Of a DNA stretch of 64,000 nt, positions 20,561 to 31,683 are shown piece by piece. Position numbers and translations under genes: made by a program. The stretch spans positions 14,489,969 through 14,553,968 of the forward strand of contig NC_090288.1 of NCBI RefSeq assembly GCF_037392515.1, in the 5' to 3' direction. How positions within the stretch are numbered: position 1 is the stretch's first letter; each line of letters begins with the position of its first letter. Below the pieces are notes generated by a model, which ran no database searches, was not told the origin of the DNA, and saw only the letters and a list, made by a program, of their open reading frames with translations. The DNA comes from Haliotis asinina (taxonomy: Eukaryota; Mollusca; Gastropoda; Lepetellida; Haliotidae).

Positions 20561-20754
20561 GAGCTAGAAATATTAGGAACAAGGTGGGGAACGTATTCCG
20601 ATAACATCCCATTGTACATAACCTGTGTGATGTTAAAATGGCAAATACCAAGGCATATTTGGAAATCTGAGTCCAAAATGTCCAACGTGGAACGTGATTC
20701 AAAAGATTCAGGGCAAGGGATCAAAATCTGGTGTTCGTCATCTCAAAGATGAAG

Positions 20755-20862
20755 TTAAGGTACGGGTTAGAATGTTGACCTTCAGTAACTCATGCTTGTC
20801 GTAAGAGGCGAGTAATGGAATCGGGTGGTCAGCCTTGCTGACTGGGTTGGCACATGTAATAA
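20755..20862 (+). repeat. Family B head fragment
   Basis: TTAGAATGTTGACCTTCAGT, ACTCATGCTTGTCGTAAGAG, GGTTGGCACATGT. No tail present. Confidence 0.65.
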
Positions 20863-21859
20863 AATATATCCATTTAAGGGATAAAGTCTCTTATCGACTT
20901 TGAGCTGCCAAATCTCTGATCGGTATGATTAATTGGGGATAACTCTAATAGCTCTAGGAAATCAGTAGAAACTCGCGGTAGGACGTTAGCGTCTTGTCGA
21001 TGTAATGGCCAAGGGCAGGTTACTCTAACTTTCTTTCAGTTAGCACATGGTGCCAGCGTAAGAGTAAAGGCCATGGGCAGTGAAATATTAAGGCAAATAT
21101 CCCACACACCCTCCCATTCAATTTTATAATTACAATTTTAATCTGCTGTTGTCTTACAACTATGTATATATGTCCATGTGGGATTTAAATAGGCAAGATA
21201 CTTTGTGGATTCATTTATTTCAGCTTGTGAGTCTCCATTGCCAGAGGCGTAGCACATGACATTCTTGTGGATCCCCCTTGAATGGAGCTACCTGACCTCT
21301 TATGAACATTGATTAAGAGGCATTGAATTGAAGGTGGTCAATAAGGAATGTCACAAATTTCTGTGGTTGGTCTGGTGAGGTTATAATTACCGTATATATA
21401 GTACATGGAAGATAATTCAAATTATTCTTTGCTGTTCGGTACAGTTTGTGTTGGCGGTATTCTCTCGGCAGATGCTCACAATACCTGCTAGTTCTAGGCA
21501 TAGGTAGGGTATGTGGCTGGGCTCCCCGCTCATATCATACTACCGGGGGATGGGGGGTGGGGGTGGGGGGGGGGGGGGATTTGTGTTATCACTCTGGTCT
21601 TACGATGCCGTGGCCCTCGGAGCCTGAGTGATGCATACTGGGTCTTGGCCGAGAGAAATGGGTGTCTATGTGGTGGCCCTAGCACTCATATGCTCTCATT
21701 GTCATTGGCGGAGGTGAGCATGCAGCTCTCCTAGGGGATTAAGGGTTGAGTTAGGGTTGTGAGCAGTTGCTGGGGGTATATAGGTCATATTCAGGAATAA
21801 ACTGTGCCCATTATTCCCAAATCACTTCTTTGTTTATTTGTGCATTGGCGTTATAAAAT
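20863..21859. other. Unannotated stretch with a poly-G tract
   Basis: No gene recognised. A G-rich run at 21544-21578 (GGGGGTGGGGGGGGGGGGGG core) could form a G-quadruplex and is a likely assembly trouble spot. The sequence to 21740 is more GC-rich than its surroundings but shows no coding signature. Confidence 0.45.
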
Positions 21860-22252
21860 CAGGTCCTGCTCCTGCTGTTGATCACTGGATGTATCTTAAA
21901 AACGAAGTATCTTTTACCATTTAATATGTTTCAAACTCCATTGTCAACAAACAATATACTGTGTCTACCTTTTTCGACTTAGAAAAAAATTACATGATGC
22001 AACGTAGGTTCCACAATGTATGATATTTCCACCAAAATCAGGGGGGTTTTAGCATCAAAATAAACAGTGTCACTAACGTCTTGAACACTTGTGTTGGGTC
22101 CTTTTTCGTGGATGATTTCAATATGTTTGGAAAGATTCATGCAATAGAAAGGCAGCTACAAGTCTGCCTTAACAAAATCTGAAAATTGGCCATTGAAAAT
22201 GGCTTTAAGTTTTCAAAATAAAAAATAATTGTATTCAATACTGTCGTAAATA
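21860..22252 (+). pseudogene. Jockey-like LINE reverse transcriptase, segment left of the Tc1 element
   Basis: Pieces read FFDLEK, then CVGSFFVDDFNMFGKIHAIE and RQLQVCLNKI plus ENGFKFSK. The FVDDF corresponds to the FADDF/YADDF catalytic box of LINE RT, with Asp-Asp kept. Stops interrupt the frame. It ends at the TA where the Tc1-like element starts and resumes at 24132. Confidence 0.72.
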
Positions 22253-22492
22253 AACTCACACGCAAAAGAAACGCAAGTCTAGTACAAAGTATACCTGTGC
22301 TGATTTTTTAACAGTATTAAAATACAAATACCAACAGCGTCAGGTATACAGAAATTTGAACAAGAACAGTTCATTGGTAACAGAAACCTATGACGTCATT
22401 ACATTTTGTGACAGTAAAAGAAAGACACCGATTCTAGTCAATTCCCATGACGTAATTGAATACCTGGTGTGGCCAGCATTACCATTGATCAC

Positions 22493-23026
22493 AGTCTAAG
22501 TAAACTTAGTCTCGGTGTATATCGTTACACTCCACCACTCCACCACTGAGATCAGACAACGGCTACTATTTAGGGATCTTCCAAAATATTCAGGTCACTG
22601 ACACAGATCTCTCAACAAACAAATCCGCACATAACACAATTATTTGACCTGCAGTATATACGCTCTTTGGGGTTTCTGTTCACATGGTTACCATTAGCTA
22701 ATATTTCCGCAAGATGACATCCTTGAATATTGCCAAAAACACCATTTTCAGCGACTGTTTACTCACCGTTGTCATGGTTGTACGTAAGCCGTGAGCATCA
22801 CCTGGAAGCGAGCTTAAGCTAAATAGCATTCGGAATCATTCGGGTATGAACCTTTTCAAGATAAAAAGTTCAAAAGGTATGTGCGAATGTGCACTTTCGC
22901 GATTTGGTAAGCTGTGTTCTGATTGGTCTATCTCAAAGGTTACCTGACGCGACCTCCCATAAGGTTTTGTTAGACTCAGTGATTGAGTGTAACGAAAAGT
23001 ACTGAGACTAAGTTTACTTAGACGGG
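22493..23026. mobile_element. MITE with GTCTAAGTAAACTTAG ends
   Basis: The TIRs are GTCTAAGTAAACTTAGTCTC at 22494 and its inverse ending at 23023, 22 of 23 matching. CATTGATCAC at 22483-22492 and 23027-23036 is a 10-bp target duplication. The body shares CTCTCAACAAA, ATTTGACCTGCAGTATATA and AAAAGGTATGTGCGAATGT with a second copy at 47413-48118. A duplication of 9-11 bp suggests Mutator-type mobilisation, which is inference. No coding capacity. Confidence 0.85.
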
Positions 23027-23039
23027 CATTGATCACTGC

Positions 23040-23960
23040 AACACATCTCACATCTCCTGTACATAGAGTGGATCAGACGATTCGTAAAAGCCCTGGGGAT
23101 TCTCCTGCACACACCCAGGACAGCTGTACTGAGTTCATCAGCAGTTGTAGGCACTAGTCGCAGTTTATTCAGGCGTCTTTGAACCTCATCCCACAGGTGC
23201 TCGATGGGGTTCAGGTCAGGACTGAGAGCTGGTCACGGTAGGCCGCGGATGTTGTGTTTTTAAAGAAAGTCCAAGGTGACACTTGGAACATGTGTTTATC
23301 TGCTGGAAAAAGTGATTCCGATGCTGAGGAAAATATGGGGTATGATGACTTGGTCAATGTAACTCTGAACTGTGACAACATGTCCTCGACCTTGACCCAC
23401 ATCCTGGAAGCACATTGTGCCAAGTCTCGAATTAGGTCCAATTCCGGTCCAAATCATGACACTAGGTCCACCCCATGCATCTCTTTCCAAAATATTTCTG
23501 TCGGCAAAACGATTTCCTTGACGTCGCCAAATTCTGGCCCATCTGCATGTGATACACAAAACCGACTCTCATCAGAGAATATGACACGACTGCAGTCACG
23601 TTGACGCCAGTGTTGATGACCCTGTGCCTACTGAAGCCGTGCTTGACGATGCCGTGGTTGGAGGACAGGATGACGAGATGGTCAACGACATCGCAGGTTG
23701 TTGGAACGCAGGCGTCGGATGACAGTGTCACGGCAGATGCGTCGATTATGCGCCTTTATGGTGTGTCGAGCAGACTGTCTTGCTGTAAGGAAAGGATCTC
23801 GCTGGTGTTGATGTGTTATGTGTTGATCTTGTCAAGGGGTGGTGACCTTAGGTCGGCCGCTTCGAGGAGGGTCATCTGTGTTATGTTGTATCGATGCTGG
23901 GGACGGTTATCTTGCCATTAAAGTGACCAGCAAGATATTGGACACACTCTCCAGTTTAGC
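23040..23960 (-). pseudogene. Tc1-like transposase, degenerate
   Basis: On -, translated pieces include WGGPSVMIWTGIG, FQDVGQGRGHVVTVQSYIDQ and, nearer the C-terminus, PDLNPIEHLWDEVQRRL (23180-23220). The last is the hallmark around the third acidic residue of Tc1 transposases. Frameshifts and stops occur throughout, and one proposed catalytic region is split between two frames. Dead. Confidence 0.82.
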
Positions 23961-24131
23961 CTGGTTCCTTTCAAGTTGCTTTATATGTGGCATTGTTGAA
24001 CAAAGAGTGACTGGCTAAAGATTTTGGCTCAGTTTTATGCCCACTGAAGATGGTGACAACTCGTGCATGTTTGATAGCACGAGTAAAAGTGCACGAGTAA
24101 GAAACTTGCGTTTCTTTAGCGTGTGATCATA

Positions 24132-24281
24132 CAAACCTCATAAGGATCCAGACCTATCTTCAGATGGCACTCCCATCAAGGTAGTAGAAGAGGCAACATT
24201 CCTGGGACTCGTCGTAACTTGACATTCTTACAACACATAAAACAAATTGACAACAAATTGCTTGAGGGTTCTTGACTTGCT
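24132..24281 (+). pseudogene. Jockey-like LINE reverse transcriptase, segment right of the Tc1 element
   Basis: HKDPDLSSDGTPIKVVEEAT then FLGLVVT is the RT thumb-side block (usually FLGLxFD). It continues the RT left at 22252. The family A sequence starts near 24282. Confidence 0.7.
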
Positions 24282-25090
24282 AGTCCCTAGTATGGTGATT
24301 TACCTTCAGGTGTTTGAGATGTTTAGCATGTTTTTATATTCCATTGTCCTCCATGGGTAAACTGTTTTATATACTCTTCAAAAAAGTAGAGGATAATAAA
24401 GCTGGTTCGGCCCATTGCATATTTCTGAAGAACACGGAATTCAGAGGTCTGTATAACCAGACTGGCCCATGAGCCACTGCCTTCTGTCATAGGTCATATA
24501 TTCTTCAAAAAAAGTAGAGGAACCTGAACTTTCAATTTGGATAGGAAGTGTAAATGTTAATAAACGTTTCAAGGACAGATATCTTCGAACGCACCACCAT
24601 TTCCCTCTATTAGAACCCCTAAACACAACACATGATAAGCACATGCACAACGCAGTAGCCTCATACACGTGCATGGTGTCCCATTCTTGATTTTGACGCT
24701 TTTTCAAGAAGGTCGAGAAATCACTTAGAACATTAATTTTGACACTCATCTTGCATCACATATCTGTTAATGTTTGTTTCTAGTCGTTTGTTTTAGAATG
24801 AACATCGTACACGTGCAAATTGCATGAGCTACACCAATCATCTTTCAAAAGCGACTTTATTCCAAATAACCATGGTTGTAAGGAAGTGCAAATGGTGATG
24901 CACTCTCAAAACATTCAATAATACCATATCAGCATTAATTGACTCTGATAAATCTCCTAAATCGTAACTAAAAGAATGAGGATCCCGTACTTTTTTAAAG
25001 AGTATATCTAATTACTATTTTTAAATTCGTATCTGTGATAATCTAGTTATTTTACTGTCATTCGCTGAGTGTTTTTGCATAATTGATCAG
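24282..25090 (+). repeat. Family A repeat split by a MITE
   Basis: The left part is GTCCCTAGTATGGTGATTTA through ATGTTTTTATATTCCATTGT to 24370. The right part is TTCGTATCTGTGATAATCTA and TTTTACTGTC from 25007. Together they match one uninterrupted family A copy. Confidence 0.75.
24371..25006. mobile_element. MITE with ATACTCTTCAAAAAAGTA ends
   Basis: The left end ATACTCTTCAAAAAAGTAGA is mirrored by TACTTTTTTAAAGAGTAT on the right. TA dinucleotides abut both ends, consistent with Tc1/mariner-type mobilisation. A second left-end-like motif (TATTCTTCAAAAAAAGTAGA) at about 24496 suggests an internal rearrangement or nested copy. A stray right end occurs at about 46270. Non-coding. Confidence 0.75.
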
Positions 25091-25093
25091 AAA

Positions 25094-25297
25094 TTACTAT
25101 GCTTGTTGTATGAGGCGACTAACAGGATCGGGTGGTCAGGCTCGCTGACGTAGCTGACACATGTCATCGGTCATTGCGCAGATCGATGTTCATGTTGTTG
25201 GTCACTGGATTGTCTGGTCCAGACTCAATTATTTACAGACCGCCGCCATATAGCTGGAATATTGCTGAGTGCGGCGTAAAACTGAACTCACTTTAGA
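25094..25297 (+). repeat. Family B SINE-like element with tail
   Basis: TACTATGCTTGTTGTATGAG, GATCGGGTGGTCAGGCTCGC, GGTCACTGGATTGTCTGGTC, GGAATATTGCTGAGTGCGGC, ending AAAACTGAACTCACTTT. The outer head is missing. Confidence 0.85.
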
Positions 25298-25694
25298 ATC
25301 ACAAATAAATATAAATATGTTTTATTGTTACTATGAACGTCAAAGAATCATATATCGTTGAAGTAACTGTTTTGTTGTTTCATACTTTCATACGTCAAGG
25401 CCTTGGTAACAGTTAAGAGCGTCAATTTATTTAGTGCTTATTCAACTCAGAAACCACACCCTCCACGGCAACAGTTACCAATAAACGTGATAAGGTGAAG
25501 ACAAAATGGTTGTTATTTTGTCAGCGATATAAGTAACACAACACTTGTAGCCTTTGTTTATCAATAAAGGGAAACGCCTTACTCTTGCTCGTTATCCTAA
25601 TTGGAGCGGATAGCCAATACTACATGGTGCGGAGGGAAACCTGAAGAAGGATATTATCATTACACGCCGTTATACATAGAGTTACAAGTCTTCA
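25298..25694 (+). repeat. Family D repeat
   Basis: The same sequence as 7620-8175 but without the inserted inverted-repeat segment, which makes it the empty-site reference. Landmarks: AGGCCTTGGTAACAGTTAAG, AAACGTGATAAGGTGAAGAC, CTTTGTTTATCAATAAAGGG. Confidence 0.5.
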
Positions 25695-26200
25695 ACATGC
25701 TACCCCATCACAAGGGATAAATACTTCGGTAATCATTTTTATGATGTTAATTATCATTTCATAATTCAATTTCTAAATGACATAGAATTATTGTATAAAC
25801 TTTTGGATATGTTTCGTAAATAGATTAATGGTATTTTAAACACGGTCGTGTAAATTAGCAGCTGCGAAGGGGGGTAAGTAAAATTATTGTCCTCCTGAGA
25901 GGGTATGTAAATTTTATTTACACTTATTGACAAAGCTCATTCATTCTTACCAAATTTTTAAAACGTAGTATTTTTGTTCTTTAATACTTTGGGTAAGTAT
26001 TTCCGACAATCGCCAGCAACTGGAGGGATAGTGTAAATCGAACTAGGGTCCATGCAGGTAGATGAGGCACTGTAACTCCCCATGGTCCCTAGTATGATAA
26101 TCTATCTTCAGTTGATGGCAATCTGTAGCCCGTTTTAACACTGTATTGTCCGTCATAGTTAAGATATTTTACGTTTTCAAACTAGTTTTACAAATATGAT
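25695..26200 (+). repeat. Family A repeat, extended 5' part
   Basis: CATCACAAGGGATAAATACT, then TGTCCTCCTGAGAGGGTATG, CAATCGCCAGCAACTGGAGG, GGGTCCATGCAGGTAGATGA, CCATGGTCCCTAGTATGATA. A second copy follows in the same orientation at 26385, separated by a TG microsatellite. Confidence 0.8.
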
Positions 26201-26221
26201 ATATATATACATTGTATACAT

Positions 26222-26348
<127 letters not shown>

Positions 26349-26384
26349 TTGAAAATGGGCGATCTTTTTGAATTTATCTTCCCT

Positions 26385-26990
26385 TCACTAATCCGTTCCA
26401 TCACAAGGGATAATTATTTCAAATCACGTACTATGAACGATCTTTTTAGCAACATAATTTTTTTGCATTTTTAAAAGAATTAGATTTGTTGGCTGATTTG
26501 TAAATATATCAATATTTTATGATTGGAGGTTTGAATTAGTAACTTGGATTGTTAGGGGCTGTATCCTCGAGGGGGGTTAAAGTACTGTAAAATTATTGTC
26601 CCCCTGAGAGGGTACGTAAGTCCCAGGACATTCCAAGTACATTTAAACGTTCCACTTTTTTAATCGTAGAATATGTGTAATTTTAATTTATAGCTAGATG
26701 TGTCTCAATTGCTAACGACTGAGGGGATGATGTAAATCCAGCTAGGGTCCATGCAGGAAGCAAATGCACTGTAAGTCCCCATGGTCCTTAGTGTGGTGAT
26801 CTACCTTCAGTTGTTGGCAATATATAGCTGGCTTTTACCTTGTATTGTACTGTATGGTTAAACTTTTTTAGGTCTAGTTGCTAGTTTTACATTAGAATCT
26901 GTGATACTCGAGTTGTTTTACTGTCCTTCGCTGACAGGTTTATACAAATTACCATTACTTATTATGTATGAAATTAATTGTTCTCGTCAC
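26385..26990 (+). repeat. Family A repeat, longest copy
   Basis: CATCACAAGGGATAATTATT, TGTCCCCCTGAGAGGGTACG, TGATGTAAATCCAGCTAGGG, CCATGGTCCTTAGTGTGGTG, ACTGTCCTTCGCTGACAGGT, TGTTCTCGTCACGG. Together with 25695-26200 it forms a direct tandem pair. Confidence 0.82.
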
Positions 26991-28299
26991 GGTAAGGCCG
27001 AAACGTGTTACCATTACACTTAGAGACAGTTAGCCAGTAGATCTATAGCCTTCACCTTCACCGGTAACGTTCACGCTGGTGCATGGACAGCATATCTTTT
27101 CCCTTTTACGATGATATATCAAGTGTTATGTCCTAAAACATTTATTCCATGCTTCTATGATACACATGGGAAAGGCATGACTGGTTACTTTGCAAGTATG
27201 AATCGCGAAATGGCAGTTCGAAGCGAGGCGGTGGAATCCCTAACAAACGGATATAGCCTAAAATTTTCTTTATGAACTGTTGAATGAAAATCAGAGAGTT
27301 AGATAGTTAAAGTTAGATAGTTAATTATCTGTCATGGGAAATATTTTGTCAACTTAATGTTACCAAAATAAGAAACCTGTGAAATATATTTCTGTCATAC
27401 ACATCCGCTTGGGCGGTCAGAATTATATGTTGTTCTTTGAGAGAAATCTCTGTAAATGACTACATTTATTTATTAAGAGCTTTAAGCTGTGTTAAACTTT
27501 TGTAAGAAATGAACCAATAAATTCACATATATGACATGACTCACAACTGACCGGTGGACATATTTTTCAAGGAGGAAATATTTTATTTCAAGCTATGATG
27601 ACTGGCGTTTCTGATGCAACCGACTAATTGCTTGGATAATAGGTGTATGGGACTTGCATATGTAAACATAAAAATATGCAGTACGTAGTGTCAGAATATA
27701 AAAACAAAATGGATTCAGATGAGTGAGGAACTGCTGGTTAAAACGTAATATATATGTTTCTTACTAATTCTTATATTCTATACGGATTTTTTGCAATTGT
27801 CAGGGATATGTAATAATCATAAATTCTCAATAAAGAACTTCCAGTGGATGCTCGTTCGCTGGAGGTGTAGCCCCGATGTTTTTACATTGAGTCGGTGGTT
27901 GTATTGGAACTCTTTGTAAGATTTTAATGTGGCAATAGTTAAAGAATGACCGTTGGGAACAACATAAGGGCTGATAACATATAAAAAAAAGAATTTTCAT
28001 TACTTCACCGAGACTCGTGTTCTGTCTTAGGAAATGCCGTGACAATATACCGACTTTTCATGGCGTTTTCCCTGTTATCTTCTATCGTGTCAATTCGTAC
28101 TGAATTTGGAAATTAAGCAACAGATGCCTTTCTAAACTAAAAAGCAAAGCAAAACATGCGTCGATATATTTTTCAGTTAATGTCAACACGGCAACGCGTA
28201 AGCTGGGTTCTGTCTTTGCATGTAGCAAATTGTCGCTGCGCACATTGAACCAGACCGGAAGCGAGAAGTTGGACCGTCGCTTATGTTATCTTAAAAGGA
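26991..28299. other. Stretch with no recognised feature
   Basis: AT-rich. I see no gene, terminal repeats or family A-D match. A minus-strand open frame at 27827-28045 has no recognisable motif. Confidence 0.4.
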
Positions 28300-28599
28300 G
28301 AGTTATGATTCCGACCCCACACTAGAGGGCGGGTAGGACACGCTCCGCTGTCCGGTCACCTCCGCTAAGGATGGGGGAGCAGCTTGCAACCCTGGAGGGA
28401 AACCCAACACGATGAGAGACACCTCAACACCGAAGGAGCGGAGAGAAGCAACAGAATTGTTTTATTTGAGACAGAAAATGGTCGGGAGCTTTCGAGAGGC
28501 CGGGAAATGTAAGTCTCCTAAGGAGGAGGAGCACCGTGCCGACTCAAAGGATGAGGAGCCCCTGTTCTTTGGTGGGCAAAGTACCTGGGGCCCTAGTGT

Positions 28600-28770
28600 G
28601 GAAATGCCCGCCAGATCCTCATTGGAAAGGGCTCTTAAATAGTGGTTGGCGAACACCAAGCCAGACTTCCAGAAGCAGCTCGCCATGATGTCCACCACCG
28701 CAATGTTGCAGTGATAAGCCATGATGGCCGAGATGGCCCTAATCTCGTGTGGGTTAGTCTGAGCAGGAAG
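28600..28770 (-). pseudogene. DIRS tyrosine recombinase C-terminal part
   Basis: On -, QTNPHEIRAISAIMAYHCNI and VVDIMASCFWKSGLVFANHY then LRAL give the box II His-x-x-Arg (HEIR) and the nucleophilic Tyr (ANHYL) of a tyrosine recombinase, about 35 residues apart. The upstream catalytic Arg region (about 29150-28800) is too decayed for me to place. Confidence 0.7.
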
Positions 28771-29153
28771 TGGTCTGTCCTGATCCTTGTAGGCCTGATA
28801 GAGCTCAAGAGCTGTCCTATCAGTCTCCCTTTTGCTTCTCTGGAAGTGGGGAAGGAAGAGCTTCCGCTGCTCCTGTCTGGGGGAGCGGGTGCGGTGGGTG
28901 TATACTCAGAGACCACTAACGGGGCCTCCTCCGCAGGGTCTACCAACGGCCATAAGGAAGGGATGTGGAAGGTATGTCACAGTTCGTCTGCCTGAAGAGC
29001 ATGAAGCTCCGATATTCGGTCCACCAAGGTCATGGCCACTAGAAAGGTGGTTTTGACAGTGACGCGGAAGAGGAGAGACTCTTCCAGAGGCTAACAAAAA
29101 TCTGACTTGAGGTCCCACTCAGGAGCCCCTGGCTTACGCCACCCCTCCGCCTG

Positions 29154-30005
29154 TCAGAGAAACTTGATCAGTTCCCTCAGTGCTGAAATGTCCAGACCCG
29201 GCAACCTCTTCCCTACAACAGACATGATGGCCGCTAGATTGGTATTAATGTACTCGCTTGGAGTATCCGCTCTTCCTGAGCCCCTTTGAATGAAACGTGC
29301 AGATCGAATACCTGAGGCTTGCTTAGGAGTAGGTCCCTCTGGAGAGGAATTCCGAACGGGCTCCTGCAGACAGAGTCTGCAAAGGGGAACGAGCCAGGTT
29401 CGAGCAGGCCACATGGGAGCCACCAGAAGCAGTCTGATGGACTTGGTGGTCTGAAGTTTGGCCACTACCTGTGCTAGAATCGCTGGGGGAGGGAAGGCAT
29501 AAGCATCCATTCCTTCCCACTTGCAACGAAAGTGCATCGAGTCTTGACAGTTGATCACCAAGGCTGCAACAAAACTGTCCGTGTGGACCAGTAAGATCTG
29601 GGGCTTGAGGGGAATGGACCAGTGGAGGATGGCAGGCAGGACGGCATCCAGCTCCAGCACATTGATGTGCCGGTCCTTCTGGTCTGCCAACCAGGTACCT
29701 GCCGTCTGGTCCGACCCCAAGTGAGTGCCCCATCCTTGGGTGGAGGCGTCCACGAAAAGGTGACTGGTCAGGGGAGGTGTCCTTAGGGGAACTCCTCTGA
29801 GGACGTTGTTGTCCACCTGCCACCAGGTGAGGAAGTGTCTGAGGTGAGGTGGGAGACTTATTGGGTGAAGACAGTGGACCTCCCTGACATGCTCATTGAG
29901 GAACACCTGAAGGGGTGGGAGCATCAGCCGCCCCCTGACGGTCAGGTTTTGGGCTGACATCAGGAGGCCTAGTATGCCTGAGGGACAGGGGCTCTGATAG
30001 TGCAA
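29154..30005 (-). pseudogene. DIRS RNase H region, still open over 283 codons
   Basis: Contains LFVDASTQGWGTHLGSD (first RNase H Asp), HINVLELDAVLPAI (Glu), LLVHTDSFVAALVINC (second Asp) and then APMWPARTWLVPLCRLC, the WPxxxW(F/L) post-RNase H block characteristic of DIRS elements. This part keeps a long open frame, unlike the RT before it and the recombinase after it. It is a fragment of a larger polyprotein. Confidence 0.8.
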
Positions 30006-30640
30006 GAATCATTAGGGGTGCTAACCTTGTCATCTGCTACTTGGGTACGAAGGTATTGGAGAAAGGTGGATCGTACTAGGTCCGACTTCTCCAGGTTCTC
30101 TAGCCACCCTAGGAGGCCAAGGAGGTGGATGACGAGGCCCCGTCCCGAGCCAGGTACATGAGGAATTGTACCAGGAGTTCGTGGAGGAACTGGACGATGG
30201 GTTGGGTCACACGAGTGAACAGCCATGGGGCGGAAGAAATCCCGAATGGGAGGAAATTCCATTGAAAGTGCCTGCCACTAAGGATGAAACGGAGGTACCT
30301 GTGATCTGCCAAGTGAATGGATCCCGGAGGTCGCGGGACACCATATAGTCCAAGGGCTCCAGTGACCTCATGACTGGTGGAACGGTCAGTATGGCAGCTG
30401 TTCGAGGTAGGAGTTGAACTCCTTCAGCTCGTGAATCAGCCGCCATTTCCCCAAGTATTGTTTGGGCCTGACAAACATGGGGGAATAGAACCCAGGAGTC
30501 AGATCCTGAAGGGGGATTTCCTAAACCACCCTCTTACAGACGAGAGACTCCACCTGCGATAAGGTGAGTTGGAACCTGACCGAGTCCATCGGATGTTCCC
30601 CCAGGGAGCAGGTTAGAGGGGGCGGAGAGGAGATCGGGAT
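30006..30640 (-). pseudogene. DIRS reverse transcriptase domain, frameshifted
   Basis: Pieces in two frames: DYMVSRDLRDPFTWQI (palm motif A region, usual form SxDLKDAYxHI), then RYLRFILSGRHFQWNFLPFG and SSAPWLFTRVTQP. The LPFGxSSAPxxFT block is diagnostic of DIRS/Gypsy-type RT. The catalytic YxDD position reads YLARDGAS after a local frame disturbance, so the active site is destroyed. Confidence 0.75.
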
Positions 30641-31589
30641 GCGGAAACCCCGCTCCAGGATCCGACACATGAATTGGTTTAGTCCGAGCTGATGCCACTT
30701 CAGGATGAAGAGGCTCGGATGGCCGCCAATGGGCTGGTCGAGCGGAGGAATGATAGTGAGCGCACCTGCTGGGGTTTGGAACCCCTGGTTAGCCTGGCTG
30801 GGCTTGTTGGAAGGGTTCGTGGGTCCTCGGCCACATCATCTGAACCAAAAGTCTACCTTCCTGGTCCACTTCCTCGGAGTGGAGTGGTCCGCTGGAGGAG
30901 CTCCCTGACGCTTGCGGGGGGTGGAGCCTGCGAGGGGGCCGCCACTCATCATGATCCAATTGGTTAGATCCTGCTGCTGGATCTCCCCCATGAACAAAGT
31001 GTCTGTGGACACTGAGGTGTGACGGAGGGAGTCCATAATCTATGCAGGGAGATTAGTGCGCCCAACGAAGCCTTCCCGTCTGAGGTTGGTAATGCTAAAA
31101 TCCTAGCAGCTGACAGGGTGACCTGTGCCACTCCACCGGCTACCGCTATGCCCTATGTAGAGGCTCCTCGCCCTGTTTCATCCCTGCCACCTTGGCGAAA
31201 GTGGCCATTGCTTGGCAGGTGTGAACAGCATCGTTGCTCAGCCCCAAAGGATCTGGCCTCCTTGTCCAGATGTATGAGTGATTGTCTGAACTTTCTATTC
31301 GCAGGTAACTAAAAGCACCCCACACCGACTAGAAAGGGGATGGTAGAGAGAGATGATTATGCAAGAAACGAAGTGTACAGCTTACAAAGCGCACAAGATA
31401 GAGCAGCCAAGCAACACGTCCTGACTCGCTCGTCTCTAGTAATCGAATGACGTGTATAGGTCATCTCGTGACCTGGATGACCTACCACCCTTATGTTGGA
31501 GTCGCGTCTCTACTTTGTGTAGACTGTGTTATAAGAGAAATTGAGTGAGCGTCACTCAAGTGGGCAATGTTGGCTTTCTCACCTGATAA

Positions 31590-31590
<1 letters not shown>

Positions 31591-31679
<89 letters not shown>
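31591..31679. repeat. (TA)n microsatellite
   Basis: About 44 perfect TA units. It lies just past the DIRS-like block. Confidence 0.97.

Positions 31680-31683
<4 letters not shown>

Larger units (their letters stand above)
22253..24129 (-). mobile_element. Tc1-like transposon with a nested MITE
   Basis: An 1877-bp element flanked by TA (22251-22252 and 24130-24131). The ends are inverted: TCACACGCAAAAGAAACGCA on the left against TCACACGCTAAAGAAACGCA from the right. A degenerate transposase reads on -. It contains a 534-bp MITE at 22493-23026; without it the element would be about 1.3-1.4 kb, usual for Tc1 relatives. Confidence 0.88.
28300..31330 (-). mobile_element. DIRS-like tyrosine-recombinase retrotransposon, degenerate
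   Basis: A GC-richer block standing out from its AT-rich surroundings. On - the order is a gag-like end (about 31030-30830), reverse transcriptase (about 30600-29990), RNase H (30005-29154) and tyrosine recombinase (about 28760-28600). This is the domain order of DIRS elements, which use a recombinase instead of a DDE integrase. Frameshifts occur in RT and recombinase. I could not identify the inverted terminal repeats, so the limits are set by composition. Confidence 0.8.

Noticed and set aside
29107..29289. Plus-strand open frames across 28.4-31.3 kb
   Set aside because: Shadows of the minus-strand DIRS-like polyprotein, which carries the recognisable motifs.
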